Part shown: positions 50,755-61,700 of the stretch, in pieces
How positions within the stretch are numbered: position 1 is the stretch's first letter
How the letters are laid out: each line of letters begins with the position of its first letter
Assembly (NCBI GenBank): GCA_950097015.1
Contig: CATNEN010000039.1
Location: 13,052,501-13,116,500 of the forward strand
Direction: 5' to 3'
Source of the DNA: Macrostomum hystrix
Taxonomy: Eukaryota; Platyhelminthes; Macrostomidae
Length of the DNA stretch: 64,000 bases
Made by a program: the position numbers and the translations under genes
The notes under the pieces: model-generated
Seen by the model: the letters and a program-made list of their open reading frames with translations, nothing else
Databases searched by the model: none
What the model was told of the DNA's origin: nothing

Positions 50755-53700
50755 TCCCCCGCTATTACCATGGTTGCTATCTGGTCTCCAATGGTGGTAT
50801 CGCTAGTCCAGCTATTCCACGTGTTCTCAAGCAGATTCAGAAAGATGGTGTGCTGAGTTCGAATCTCTGGGATCCAATGAAAAATGTCGGCCACCGTGCT
50901 AGCGTCCAGTAGTGAAGGATTGCTCTTCAATGGAATCATGTACTTCTGCAAGTTGATGTACAAACATTTCAGTCATGCATCAGTGCTTATGTAGTTAACG
51001 ATGCACTTGAAACGAGAAAACAACTCACTTCAACAATAGTCGATAGCGACTCAACGTATTCCTTCTCAACTTCCACCAGCTCCTTAACAATGTGATAGCG
51101 TTTGTCCTGCAATAATTGGAAATCAGAATGGAGTTCTCCGACCGTATTTGGTCACGTGACTTATTCAAGATCCTAGTGAAATTGATATGCTATTTTTAGC
51201 ATGCAAGGTCACTTATCACGCGTACCATGCGTGACTTTAGAATGCTACGTAAAATACGTACTGAAAAATATCGACTACTTAGCTTCTAGAACACGGGTTT
51301 TTGTGGACAAATTTGTACTTTGAATGCCGAAATATGGGAGAAATGGATTCAAAGGGGAGAGATAGATACGACGGAAGAGATGAAACAAGATAGAGATGAG
51401 ACACATAAGGGATGAGACAGAGGGGAGGTGAGACACAGGTGAAATGAGACGCGGGTAAGCTGAGACAAGAATAGATGATACTTGGGAGAAATAAGACGGG
51501 AGAGATGAGACAGGGGAGAGATGAGACATGAGAGAGATAAGACACAAGAGAGATGAGACTCGGGAGACATGAGACATGAGAGAGATAAGACAAGGTGAGA
51601 GATGAGACAGGGAAGAGATGAGACATTGTAGAGTTGGTGCCAGAGACCGGTGGTAGCCGGCTGAATCTACCTGTACAGCGAGCAGATTGGTTGCGCTGCC
51701 GCTCCTAGAAGGTGCTCCGGCGTCCGACTCCTGTAGGCTGTGCAGCAGGCCGCCGGTGTTGGCGCCGGGTGCCGCCAGGGATTCCACTGAGCGACTGTTG
51801 TCCCAGGCCAGGATTGGAGTGTCTGAGTAGACAGGTGTTTTGTTTAAGGGTAACTGTCAATGAAATATGTCTAGAAATGCTACCTAGGAGAAAATCAGGG
51901 TGGTTAGAACTATGTGGGGGGAGAGCTAGGGGAAGAGACAGAGAGGGGAGAACTTAGGGAAGAGACGGAGAAGGGAGAACTTAGAGAAGAGACGGAGAGG
52001 GGAGAACTTAGAGAAGAGACGGAGAGGGAGAACTTAGGGAAGAGACGGAGAAGGGAGAACTTAGGGAAGAGACGGAGAGGGAGAACTTAGGGAAGAGACG
52101 GAGAAGGGAGAACTTAGGGAAGAGACGGAGAAGGGAGAACTTAGGGAAGAGACGGAGAGGGGAGAACTTAGGGAAGAGACGGAGAGGGAGAACTTAGGGA
52201 AGAGACGTAGAGGGGAGAACTTAGGGAAGAGACGGAGAGGGGAGAACTTAGAGAAGAGACGGAGAGGGGAGAACTTAGGGAAGAGACGGAGAGGGAGAAC
52301 TTAGGGAAGAGACGTAGAGGGGAGAACTTAGGGAAGAGACGGAGAGGGTAGAACTTAGGGAAGTAATAGACAAAGGGGAAGAACTAGAAAGAGACGGAGA
52401 GGGGAGAACTTAGGGAAGAGACGGAGAGGGGAGAACTTAGGGAAGAGACGGAGAGGGGAGAACTTAGGGAAGAGACGGAGAGGGGAGAACTTAGGGAAGA
52501 GACGTAGAGGGGAGAACTTAGGGAAGAGACGGAGAGGGGAGAACTTAGAGAAGAGACGGAGAGGGGAGAACTTAGGGAAGAGACGGAGAGGGAGAACTAG
52601 AAAGAGACGGAGAGGGGAGAACTTAGGGAAGAGACGGAGAGGGGAGAACTTAGGGAAGAGACGGAGAGGGAGAACTTAGGGAAGAGACGGAGAGGGGAGA
52701 ACTTAGGGAAGAGACGGAGAGGGGAGAACTTAGGGAAGAGACAAAGGGGGGAAATAGGGGAAGAAACGGAAGCAGCGGTATGAAATCAGTCTCAAAGGGC
52801 AAAGCTAAGGTTAGGCAGTAGTAAGTATCTCTAATTCAGAAGTGCATCACATTTCGTTGCCAAAAGTAGTTAAGGCCATTTGGGAACGGAACAGACGGCG
52901 AAATGTTTTTGTGTGCAAATGCAAAGTCTTGAAAAATGGGTTTCAGTTGGTGAAACAGAGCAGGACAGAGGTAACAGAAACAACTAGAGACGGGAAGGAA
53001 CGAAAGAACAACAAGAAAATGAAAAAGTCTTGTCCTCTCGGGGGCCCGACGGGTTCAAAGCCCACACGGAGACTAAAAATACTTCCCCATTTGCAAGTTT
53101 GCTGGTCAAACTGTCGAGAAAAAATGCTAAATCCCTGCTGATTGGTTAAGTGCAACGTCTAAGATGAAATGCGATGCCAATTCTGGGATACTTATTGCAA
53201 TGTCTGGAATGTTGTCTGTAGTTTTTTTTTACTATTCTATGACTATATTTAGCCTGCGCTCAACTTTTCGATTCTATTTTGCATTTTGGGAAAGGCAAAA
53301 GGTTGTCGGGCGTTACATCGCCCGAAGCACGGATCCGACGGTAATAATGTTTTTTTTGATTGGCTGATGAAATATCACGTGCTTGGGCGGTGAGGCGGGT
53401 TTGTTGGGGTTTCCAAAAACACACTCTAAAAATAGCAACATGATCAAAGCCCTACCAGCCAATCAGGTGACCAGCTGTGTTCGCAAGAATTTAACGAACA
53501 CACAGCCGTCCTAAATTAACTACACACTAGTCTATACTAGAAGACATACAAAAGCAGCATTAGTTTCACCGGATTTGTGATGATGAAGATGATGATGACA
53601 CTTTCCGGCGATGTTTCCGCTCTCGCCGCAGTTCGCTGCGCAGCCGCTGCCGCCGCAGGGCACAGTGCAGGCGGCGCTTCTGCTCCGAGTCACGTAAGGC

Positions 53701-53935
53701 CTGGCGTGCTGTGGCTGCTGCTGCTGCTGCTGCTGCTGCTTTGGCGACTCGTCACTTTTCTGTCGCCAGTGACAACTGCCAGTGTCGCCAGCTTCATCCT
53801 CTGGCGTCGCTGGCGATGGCGAAGGTATCGGCGATTCAAAAACTGAAATGGCATCACCAGTTGAGGACAATCTGTGCTGATGCGGACTTGCTGACGTTGA
53901 CAGTAGCATCGGTTGGTGCTCCAGCTGATGCAGCA

Positions 53936-53967
<32 letters not shown>

Positions 53968-54182
53968 AGCTGCTGCTGCTGTGACGAGGAGCTGCCGCCA
54001 ACGCAGGCCTCCGAGATTCCAGAGTCTCCGCCGCCGCTGCCGCCGCTGCCACGCTGATGCTGAATTGGCGAGGAGTCCCTGCGGAGGGCGTGCTTCGGGA
54101 ATCGGGTGGTTCGGTAGGCCAGCCTGGCTATTCTGTTGAACTGCTCCACAATGGAGTTTGACGATAGCAGGGCTGGCGATGT

Positions 54183-54255
<73 letters not shown>

Positions 54256-54389
54256 TGCGGCTGTTGTGTTTGTTTCTGCTTCTGCTGTTTCTGTTGCTGC
54301 TGCTGCTGCTGCTGTTCCTGCTTCTCAACTAAAGACTCGAGAAGTTTTTGATCACCTTTAGAGCGATGCATCTCTAACAATGCTCGATG
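36734..54389 (-). CDS. ARHGEF17: Rho guanine nucleotide exchange factor, ARHGEF17 (TEM4)-like, 15 exons
   Basis: Activates Rho GTPases (RhoA-type in vertebrates) by nucleotide exchange. Exons: 54389-53570, 51822-51671, 51106-51029, 50945-50769, 49541-49431, 49332-49240, 48222-48052, 45338-45181, 41593-about 41165, about 40449-40147, 39467-39247, 38712-38090, 38004-37657, 37582-37409, 37122-36734. Phases agree at all junctions except the ninth/tenth, whose donor is unresolved. DH domain: KRYHIVKELVEVEKEYVESL through the CR3 core LIIKPVQRIPRYEMLVK to HPDYAKLKQAE. PH-like: REYLRHDAVQLEGKKEAAYL with LFLFSDQLVM. C-terminal beta-propeller: DIWICCQTAD, MWLGCQDGWLLVYY, VYVSLASGEVAVYRR, LLWVGTTSGVIAIVP, ending NHLIIFQA. 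The propeller order and C-terminus fit ARHGEF17 better than ARHGEF10. The first exon is polyglutamine-rich; an ATG lies at 54371, but more 5' exons are possible. Confidence 0.88.
37150..37345. repeat. 19-bp minisatellite, about 11 copies, RhoGEF intron 14
   Basis: Unit agtgaggtggtggtagcgg, close in sequence and identical in length to the array at 32093. Confidence 0.9.
38737..39137. mobile_element. MITE-like element, about 400 bp, both ends visible, in RhoGEF intron 11
   Basis: The left end reads aacagtgaaagaccacggcc then gagtatttcaaa. The right end on the opposite strand reads ataagagaaagaccgctgag then gggtatttcaaac, so the termini are inverted repeats. The interior carries ttttcgtgaaagtccacc and gagaatcgttgaatatctcg. 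No open reading frame. Confidence 0.65.
39595..39915 (+). mobile_element. SINE family A copy in RhoGEF intron 10
   Basis: From gttaacgcgtttggctctcg through taagttcgattccacggcga to gccctcctgcaattatcatt. Nearly full length, missing only the first bases of the tRNA-like head. Confidence 0.8.
40040..40130. mobile_element. Fragment of the gaaagaccac MITE family
   Basis: Shares gccaccagacaccccgac and agaatcgttgaatatctcga with the 38737-39137 element. Confidence 0.5.
40490..41168. repeat. 27-bp minisatellite, about 25 copies, filling RhoGEF intron 9
   Basis: Unit ggtatcgatagtttgtcact then gggatct. Each copy contains the palindrome TATCGATA. Essentially the whole intron is array, which hides the exact donor. 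Confidence 0.95.
41680..41800. mobile_element. MITE gaaagaccac family, right-end fragment
   Basis: Contains gcaattagttgaatatttta and ggtattttaaataccac, matching the right half of the 38737-39137 element. Confidence 0.5.
41801..42325. other. RhoGEF intron 8, unique part
   Basis: No coding or repeat structure seen before the array. Confidence 0.5.
42328..45180. repeat. 34-bp satellite-like array, about 84 copies, RhoGEF intron 8
   Basis: Core catcaccgcccatagactat then agtactcacagtag. It runs right up to the exon 8 donor, whose CT|gtgagt is the degenerate last copy. Variants such as actcatag plus gacgatag recur near 43340, 44055 and 44940, showing multi-unit block duplication. Confidence 0.97.
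45735..46483. repeat. 21-bp minisatellite, about 35 copies, RhoGEF intron 7
   Basis: Unit cctgttagacagatgcctaa with a and with atg in place of aaa in blocks. Open in several frames because of the 21-bp period; not coding. Confidence 0.95.
47095..47985. repeat. 26-bp minisatellite of CCAAT boxes, about 33 copies, RhoGEF intron 7
   Basis: Unit tcaaccaatcagagatcagt then agattc. Most copies contain ccaatcag, a complete CCAAT-box core. A block including the rare aataagagaccagtag and catcattgatcagtatat variants is repeated three times (near 47120, 47470 and 47840). Confidence 0.93.
48285..49225. repeat. 20-bp minisatellite (acaatgacactattataatg), about 45 copies, RhoGEF intron 6
   Basis: Also contains an 18-bp version without the cac triplet, which dominates the right end. 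Confidence 0.94.
49770..50250. repeat. Polypyrimidine array, ctctcctctccctctctcat units
   Basis: About 480 bp nearly pure C/T on the plus strand, in the RhoGEF intron between exons 4 and 5. Confidence 0.93.
50682..50755. repeat. (TATC)n microsatellite, about 18 repeats
   Basis: Perfect tetranucleotide run apart from one tgtc near its start, 14 bp from the exon 4 donor. Confidence 0.97.
51340..51640. repeat. Degenerate gagatgagacagggga repeat
   Basis: Purine-rich array in RhoGEF intron 2. Confidence 0.8.
51915..52765. repeat. 28-bp purine-strand minisatellite, about 30 copies, RhoGEF intron 1
   Basis: Core gagaacttagggaagagacg then gagagggg. Homogeneous. Confidence 0.94.
52770..53565. other. 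Unique part of RhoGEF intron 1
   Basis: Several open frames but none recognised. A possible decayed tRNA-like stretch (gggttcaaagccc) occurs near 53048. Confidence 0.45.
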
Positions 54390-54394
54390 CTACA

Positions 54395-55365
54395 ATTAAA
54401 ACTAAGTGTAATTTTCGTCCCAATCTACCCGTTTCCACTGTTTCAGTTTCAGCAATATATATATAAAAGCTTTCATTAAGAATGATCTGAAGAATTCTCA
54501 TTTGATATGGTCGGCGCCTTCTGATTGGTCAGCCGGCCAGGTCTGTCAGATCTTCAGCTTGGCATTTTTGGCAGCCCTGAACCTCCCCCCACCGCCCCTC
54601 CACTTTGCCGCTAACCAGACAGCCAACGTTGCGAATCACCTTTTTGTCTTAACTTTCATTTGTGTATTCCAGATTTGTAGACTTGGCATCTTTGCCAAGA
54701 CTTGGCATATTCTCGTATGTTTTAGACAAACTGCACACAATCAAGCATTTAGTGCGCATAGGTTGGCTGCAGTTCTTATTCTAAATCTTATGCGAATACC
54801 TCCGTAAATAATATTACTATTTTTTCCCCGGGATGAAAAGCATTCTTCGTACTGTTATCTGCCTGCCCATGCATTAAAAAACAGGAAAAAAAAACTAATA
54901 GCTTGCATGGTCGGCTGTGCTGGTCTTTCGGCCAGTCTTTCCTCTTGATTGATTGTCTTAGTTTTTTCAGGGTAAAATTGTGGAACTATTTTTTCGGGAT
55001 CAAGGTAACGGAGCTTAACAGAAGAATAGGATCTGGTGTGGGGCAGTGGGGTCAGTCAGTTCCTATAGGTGCAAGAAAATAGCACCGTCGAGGTTAGCAC
55101 AGATTCCACATTCAAGGTTCATTAGAGAGTGGAAGCGAAACACCAAGGAAAGTTAAGAAACTGGAAGCCAGATTTTTGGTTGCCAAGAAAAAACACAGAG
55201 CAGAAAGAAACTGTTCTAATTTCAAGTTAAGTGCTAAGATTTCTTGTCTATAGTTATTATTTTTACCTACATGCGAAATTGTGGAAGGAAGTGCAGTTGA
55301 TAGGGTATTAAAGTATTTTGTTAGCAGGTTGAACATTTTTTATTATAGTTGAGAGAGGTGAGAGA
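54395..55365. other. Spacer upstream of RhoGEF first exon seen
   Basis: No coding exon recognised; may hold the 5' end and promoter of the RhoGEF. Confidence 0.4.
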
Positions 55366-55369
55366 AAAA

Positions 55370-55760
55370 AGAAAAGAGACAAGGGGTGATTTGTGAGAGG
55401 TGAGAGGTGAGAGATGAGATTAGAGGTGAGAGGTGAGAGGTGAGAGATGAGATTAGAGGTGAGAGGTGAGAGGTGAGAGATGAGATTAGAGGTGAGAGGT
55501 GAGAGGTGAGAGGTGAGAGGTGAGAGAGGTGAGACGTGAGAGGTGAGAGTTAAGAGGTGAGCGGTGAGAGGTGAGAGTTGAGAGATGAGCGGTAAGAGGT
55601 GAGAGTTGAGAGGTGAGCGGTGAGAGGTGAGCGGTGAGAGGTAAGCTGTGAGAGGTGAGAGGTTAGAGGTGAGAGATGTGAGGTGAGAGATGAGAAATGT
55701 GAGGTGAGAGATGAGAAATGTGAGGTGAGAGATGAGAGATGAGAGGTGAGAGTTGAGGTG
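55370..55760. repeat. Short-period gagaggtga array
   Basis: 8- to 15-bp units (gagaggtgagaggtgagaga, with agattaga inserts) between the STAC-like and RhoGEF genes. Confidence 0.9.
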
Positions 55761-55764
55761 AGGG

Positions 55765-57000
55765 TGGGGTGGGAAAAATGAAAAATTAGAGACTAAAGGT
55801 GATACACGTGAGAAAAAGTTGGACTTGAGAAAGGCTACGAGGCTCGTATAGACACCTTGGCGAATATTTGTTGACACCAAGTTTAAAGTGCGTGTGCTCT
55901 TAGGAAAGCTTTTAGGAGGCAAAGACAACTTAAGAAGTCACTTAACGTCCTTGAAAACTTTTATCCCCTGGCTTATCAGTTGATGAGTTCTGTTTATCTT
56001 TTTTTACCTTCTGACGATTCAAGAAAAAAAGTTGGATATTTCTTCATGCATCTTTTTGTTACACGAAGGGTGTCCCAAAAATTCGAGAAACACTTATGCT
56101 CACCTGTGCACGCTCTTTTTCATGCTGCTAGTTAGTGGTTTAAGATGGAAAATCATTCTACTTATAAGTTATAATGTAGATTTTCATCTTCGACTTGACT
56201 CAACACCCATGAAGATTGAGTAAGGCGTTGCAGAGCTAGAAAAATAATTCCGGGAACTTTTAGGACACCCCTTGTAATATCTTTCAGGTATTTTTGGATT
56301 GATAAGCAATAAAGATGAACTTTAATTCAAGTTAAATTATGAAAGTGAGTGGCAGAGCTGTCTAACAGACTTGACTGTGGCACCAAGGTGCCTGAGCTCG
56401 ATTCAGACAATGAGAAAGTCAGGGCAGGTGTACACACCTGTGTAAGCGTGTGTCTGCGTCATTTATCTGTGGAGTCAGCGTCAGGGATATGGACAGAATT
56501 CAAACAAAAAACTCAGAACAAATCAATAACAATTCTACAGCGTTCTGATAATCAGATGAAGGGTTGGAAGAATGATTATTAGAGCGTTAAAAACAAATTT
56601 AATAATCCTTTATTTCCGTCGAAAACATCAATGATAAGTTCAAGATTTCAATGGTGTGAGCACAAACAAATATTTGCTTGGAATGAGAATACTGTATGTA
56701 GGTAGCAAAGTTTGTTAAGCCTTTACAACAATTTTAGTGGGTGCTTTATCAAGTGCTTCATTGAGACATCTAAATTAAATTTCGAACCAACGTTTCGCAA
56801 CGGACATTGTGCCACGGTTCTCGACAACGAAAGTGTCAAAAAGTAACGTCAGTTTAAATTTCTAGTGGATAATAAGATATATAATTTTTTATTTAGTGCT
56901 AAATGAACACTTAGGTGCTGAAAATGTGCATTTAGTGACCTGTTTTGCTGGAAAAACTTTATCTCGTATCTGCTGATTTTAGCTTGTATTGAAAAGTGCT
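55765..57000. other. Spacer with one SINE A relic
   Basis: At 56345-56510 a diverged family A SINE: gagtggcagagctg, then gagctcgattcagac, then gtcagggcaggtgtacacac. Otherwise nothing recognised. Confidence 0.5.
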
Positions 57001-57014
57001 TCAAATTTACATAT

Positions 57015-57195
57015 GTTTCACTCCATTCAGTCTGTGAGGTGTCACTCCATTCAGTCTGTGAGGTGTCACTCCATTCAGTCTGTGAGGTGTCACTCCATTC
57101 AGTCTGTGAGGTGTCACTCCATTCAGTCTGTGAGGTGTCACTCCATTCAGTCTGTGGGGTGTCACTCCACTCAGTCTGCGAGGCATCACTCGTTA
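57015..57195. repeat. 24-bp minisatellite, seven copies
   Basis: Unit cactccattcagtctgtgag then gtgt. Ends about 75 bp beyond the STAC stop codon. Confidence 0.92.
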
Positions 57196-57267
57196 ATTGT
57201 CATTATCTAATGTCCTAAAAATCGATTTAAAGTACACACTGATGTGGCTTGATCTGCCTCAGCTCAA

Positions 57268-58720
57268 TCATTCTACAAGGCGTTCCAATGCTTGAATCGG
57301 GCACTCAGCCTCTCGACCGTCCTTCAGCTGCACCGGCACAAAGCCAACTTGTCGAGGCCGCCGTTGCGACGGCTGCACCAGAATTTGGCCCCTATAGAAG
57401 CGCACGCCGGTTGCTGAATGAGCCAAAGCCGTCGCTTGCGTTGGCAGCTGCTCCGCGGCTGTCGGCGGCAGGATGTGGCAGGTCTGGCTGTGGATCACTC
57501 GCCAGATGGCATCTCCTTCGCTGATGCGCTGCACATAGGAGCTGGGGAACAGGCCGATACGGCCCATGCATTTTCCACGCCACCAGTCCTGATCCGTCAT
57601 GTCGATGCAACTCAGCTTGAAGCCCGCGCTGGCGAGGTCGACAGGGGAATATTTAGTTACTCGTACGAGTATGTAATTCACATTTCATAAACTGAGATGA
57701 AGCGAAGTCAGGAAAAGCAAACTTTACGAAACGTAATATTTACAAAAGACGTACTGTAGGAACGGTAAGCTTGAAGAAGTTTGTGAACTTTGCGAACCAG
57801 AAACTTCCGAAACCACAAACATCACTATCGAACCTTAAACGTCACGAACCTCAAACGTCACGAACCTCAAACGTCACGAACCTCAAACGTCACGAACCTC
57901 AAACGTCATGAATCTCAAACGTCACGAACCTCAAATGTCACGAACCTCAAATGTCACGAGCCACAAACGTCACGAACCTCAAGTGTCACAAAAATCTTAA
58001 ACGTCACAAGGCTCAAACTTCATGACTTATACGTCACAAACCACAAACGTCACGAACCCAAAACGTCACGAACCTTAAATATCACGGACGCCAAACTGCA
58101 CGAATATGAAAATTTACGAGCTACATTTAAGTTCGAATTCGAACGACAAATTTATGAAGCGCAAACTTCAGTAACCCCTCAAGGAACTGGATAAAAGTGT
58201 AAAATTTATAATTAGCAATACTCACCGCAGATCCATTTCGTCCTTGTGCCTCGCCCGGAAGTCGTACAGTACCACAAATAGATTGCCAGAAATGCGACTG
58301 TCTCGCAGCTGAAAAGCCAAGTTCAGGAAAATTTTTAAACTAATGAATAAAAATGATAACCTGAGGTTCAATTATTAACAATATAGGCGAATAGCCAAAG
58401 CTTGCTCACCATTCTCCGAAAATGCCTGGGCGATCTTTGAGCAGCTGAAGCGGTTATGCCGCTGCTAGTTACTGACGACGGCTCAGTCATGGAAGCTGGA
58501 CCAACAGTGGCTGAATCAACTGAGGAGTTGGGATCTAAAATTTTGTGGGATTCTTGACTTCAAAGTACAACTCTCGACTCTGTATCGACAGGTTGATAAA
58601 ACTGTTTTCGAGTCATCAAATGTTCTCCAGACTCACCTGTCTGAAGCCTTCGATGATAATATCCAAAAGTGCCGCTAACATCTTCTCGACTTTGCTGAAG
58701 CGCTGGGGGCGCAGGGGACA

Positions 58721-58770
<50 letters not shown>

Positions 58771-61700
58771 GAAGGCAGAGCATTCTTAGCCTCTCCAGTG
58801 TCCAAGGAGAAACTTTTCATTGTCCACTGCTGTCGCTGACGCGCGATCTTCTGGTGTGGATCAACTTCAAAGTGAGAAATTTAATTGGCGACATCCAGTG
58901 ATACGGTTTAGATAGTATCCAATGCAAGAGATAATTTGGGTCCATTTTGAAGTTGGACTTACCCCGGTTGTGCTGCGGGCTGCGTTCCGGCGACTGCCCC
59001 ACCGCCGGCAGTCGCCTCGGCGACGAGTGCGGCGAATTCGGCGTCCGACTGCCGGCAGGGGCGCCCCGCCCGGACAAGCCGCCAGGACTATGCGGCGAGT
59101 GCCTCGGCGGAGAAGGCTGCCCGAAAGCGCCACCGCTGTCGCTGACACCGCCTCCGCCACGACTCCGCCTATGATGATGATGCTGCTGCTGCTGCTGCTG
59201 CTGGTGCCAATGAAGCTGCTCTTCGCTGAGCACTAACTGCAGTCCCGAATTCTCCTGCTCAACTGAGAAACTCTTGTGCCGACCGTAGAGCTGCTTCTTT
59301 CGACGCGGACTTGGAGGCACTGCATGGGGTTGTGGCTACATCAAATCGTGAGCAAGTGTTACTTGGACAACCTCCTACACGCACTCACCCAGTGTCTCAA
59401 TAAAGTTGGTGTTAGTGAATGACGAGCTCTTCTGCCTGACGGCCGTGTCCAGGTGAGTGTCCACTGCAATCTGCTGCTGGTTGGCACGCTCCGGATTGTC
59501 CACCGAGACACTCTTCATCCGGCTGTCCAGCCGGCGACGATCCATGGATTCCCCGCCTGGTTGAGTTGGCAGGTTAACTCTCATTGTCATTTGAAATCGT
59601 GGGGAAGTTTTACTCATTTAACATTTGTTTTGAATGTGTTTTGAATGTTTGTTTTAAAGAATCGTCATTTTTCAAATACCCAAATTTATCTTTTTTATGT
59701 ATCGCCTAAAATATTCAACCAATCGCTACGAATATCCAGAACATGGGCTAACATTTTCCGCTCTATCCGATGAAACAACTTCCAGAATCACAGAACATCG
59801 GCATCGTCGAGATATTCAACGATTCTCGTCGGCGTGTCTGCTAGCAAGAGCCACCAAAATAGGCATATTTTTCTGCGCACAAAATTCAATTATCAATGTC
59901 GCTATCATTGCTTACTATTTTGGTGCAATGACGATGCTGATTCATACGGCTTTGAAAGTTAGCTCATCGTAATTGACGGAAATTTTTTTTAATTTAGTGT
60001 ATTTTTGCTAAAACTGGTCATTCGGTTTTGGAGCTATCTTGAAGTGGGCAGTGGGTATTTGAAATACCCATGTGGTCTTCCCCCAGGGAGAAAAATAGCG
60101 TGTCTTTCTACTCTTAAAGGGTTGGCAAAAACACAAACAACAGAAAGTGCCTGATCGTGGTTACATAATAGACAAAACAATTAAGGGGTTCCAAAGCAGC
60201 GCAGTGCGACAAAACATACGTTCGAGATATTTGTACAGTACAGTACAGTACTAAAGTGAAATTAGTACAGTACACATGCTTTGCTATTGTCTTTTTATAC
60301 ACCTGTTATAATAAGATCAGCACCTGTTATTATAGGATCAGCGCCTTCTACTACAGGTAGACACCTGTTAGACTAGAATGAATGCCTGTTAGACTAGGAA
60401 CTATATTAGTTCCGGCACTTATTATAAAATCGGACACTATTGAAAGCGGAGACTGCGCGTGGTGCCGCTAGTAAGTAGGATACCTTTCAGCCTAGCCTGT
60501 TTGGTCAGTCTCGGAGTACAGGCCACAGCGTGCTGCTGCTGCTGCTGCTGCTGATGCTGATCAACGCCGGACAATCCGCCGCTGACAGGGCAGTATCCGG
60601 CGACAGTCAATGATCGATCAAAGCGACCTGATTATATATTTTTTTGTTCCAAACAGAGTAACAAACAGGTAAACAACTGGTCGAAATAGTTACTTAGTAA
60701 TAATAGTAATAAGTGCAGGAGGGCTGCGACCAATGGCACATCATTTGGTGACACTAGATGCGTAGCCAGCGAGGAGACAATACTGCCCATTTCGCTGTGA
60801 CTCCTGAGCACACACGCACACAGGTACTGTACGGAGGCACGCACTCACACAGGTGTGTACATCTGCCCTGACTTTCTCATCGTCAGGCAGTGTACACATT
60901 CACTGTGCCTTGGAGGTTGGCCCTCAAGGGCGTGAATTGCGCGACAAGCCCCCAAGCCTTCTAATAGTTAAATGTGGCCTCGCCGTGGAATCGAACTTAG
61001 GGACCGTGGTGCGAGAGGCAAACGTGTTAACCGCTCTGCCACCGACCCCCTCAAAATAGTTACTTACAATTTCGATTGCTTTGAGGTTACAGTTATTTTT
61101 AAGCCATTTAGGCACGTGACTTAACTTAAAGCTTATCCGTCTTTATTGGATGGATCTAGAGTGCATACCAGTATTTTAAATAATAATTATTATTAATAAT
61201 TGATTACACCTGCCCCAATTGGGCCAGATGTGCAGCCGACAGCACAGCCGCAGCTATTGCACGGTGCATCTGAATACTACGTACAGCTAGCTGTTCAGTC
61301 CATGGACTGGAGGGACGCCGCACCCACCCTCAATTACCCCAGCTAATGCTGGTACCCATTTTACAGCTGGGTGAACTGAAGCAATGCAGAGTTAAGTGTC
61401 TTGCTAAGGGACACAAATAGTTCCAGTAGAGTCGGGAATCGAACCCCCGACCTTCAAGTCGTGTGTCCGACGCCCTAGCCACTAGGCTACAGTATTTTTA
61501 GTTGTAATAACATAAAACATTCTATCGTTCATGACATGGTGTCTCGAAAAGACTTTGATTTAAAAAACTAACGTGCTCGATCTATAAAAAATGAGGAGTA
61601 GCAACTTTAATTCTAGTATGTGGCGGCCGCTCTCTCCAGCGCCCTGCGTGGTGCTAGGCCGGCCACCCCAACTTTGACAAGCACTTGCGCTGGGCCGGGG

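Noticed and set aside
53030-53090. Possible tRNA gene (gggttcaaagccc)
   Set aside because: No matching A box or acceptor stem can be folded around it; at most a decayed relic.
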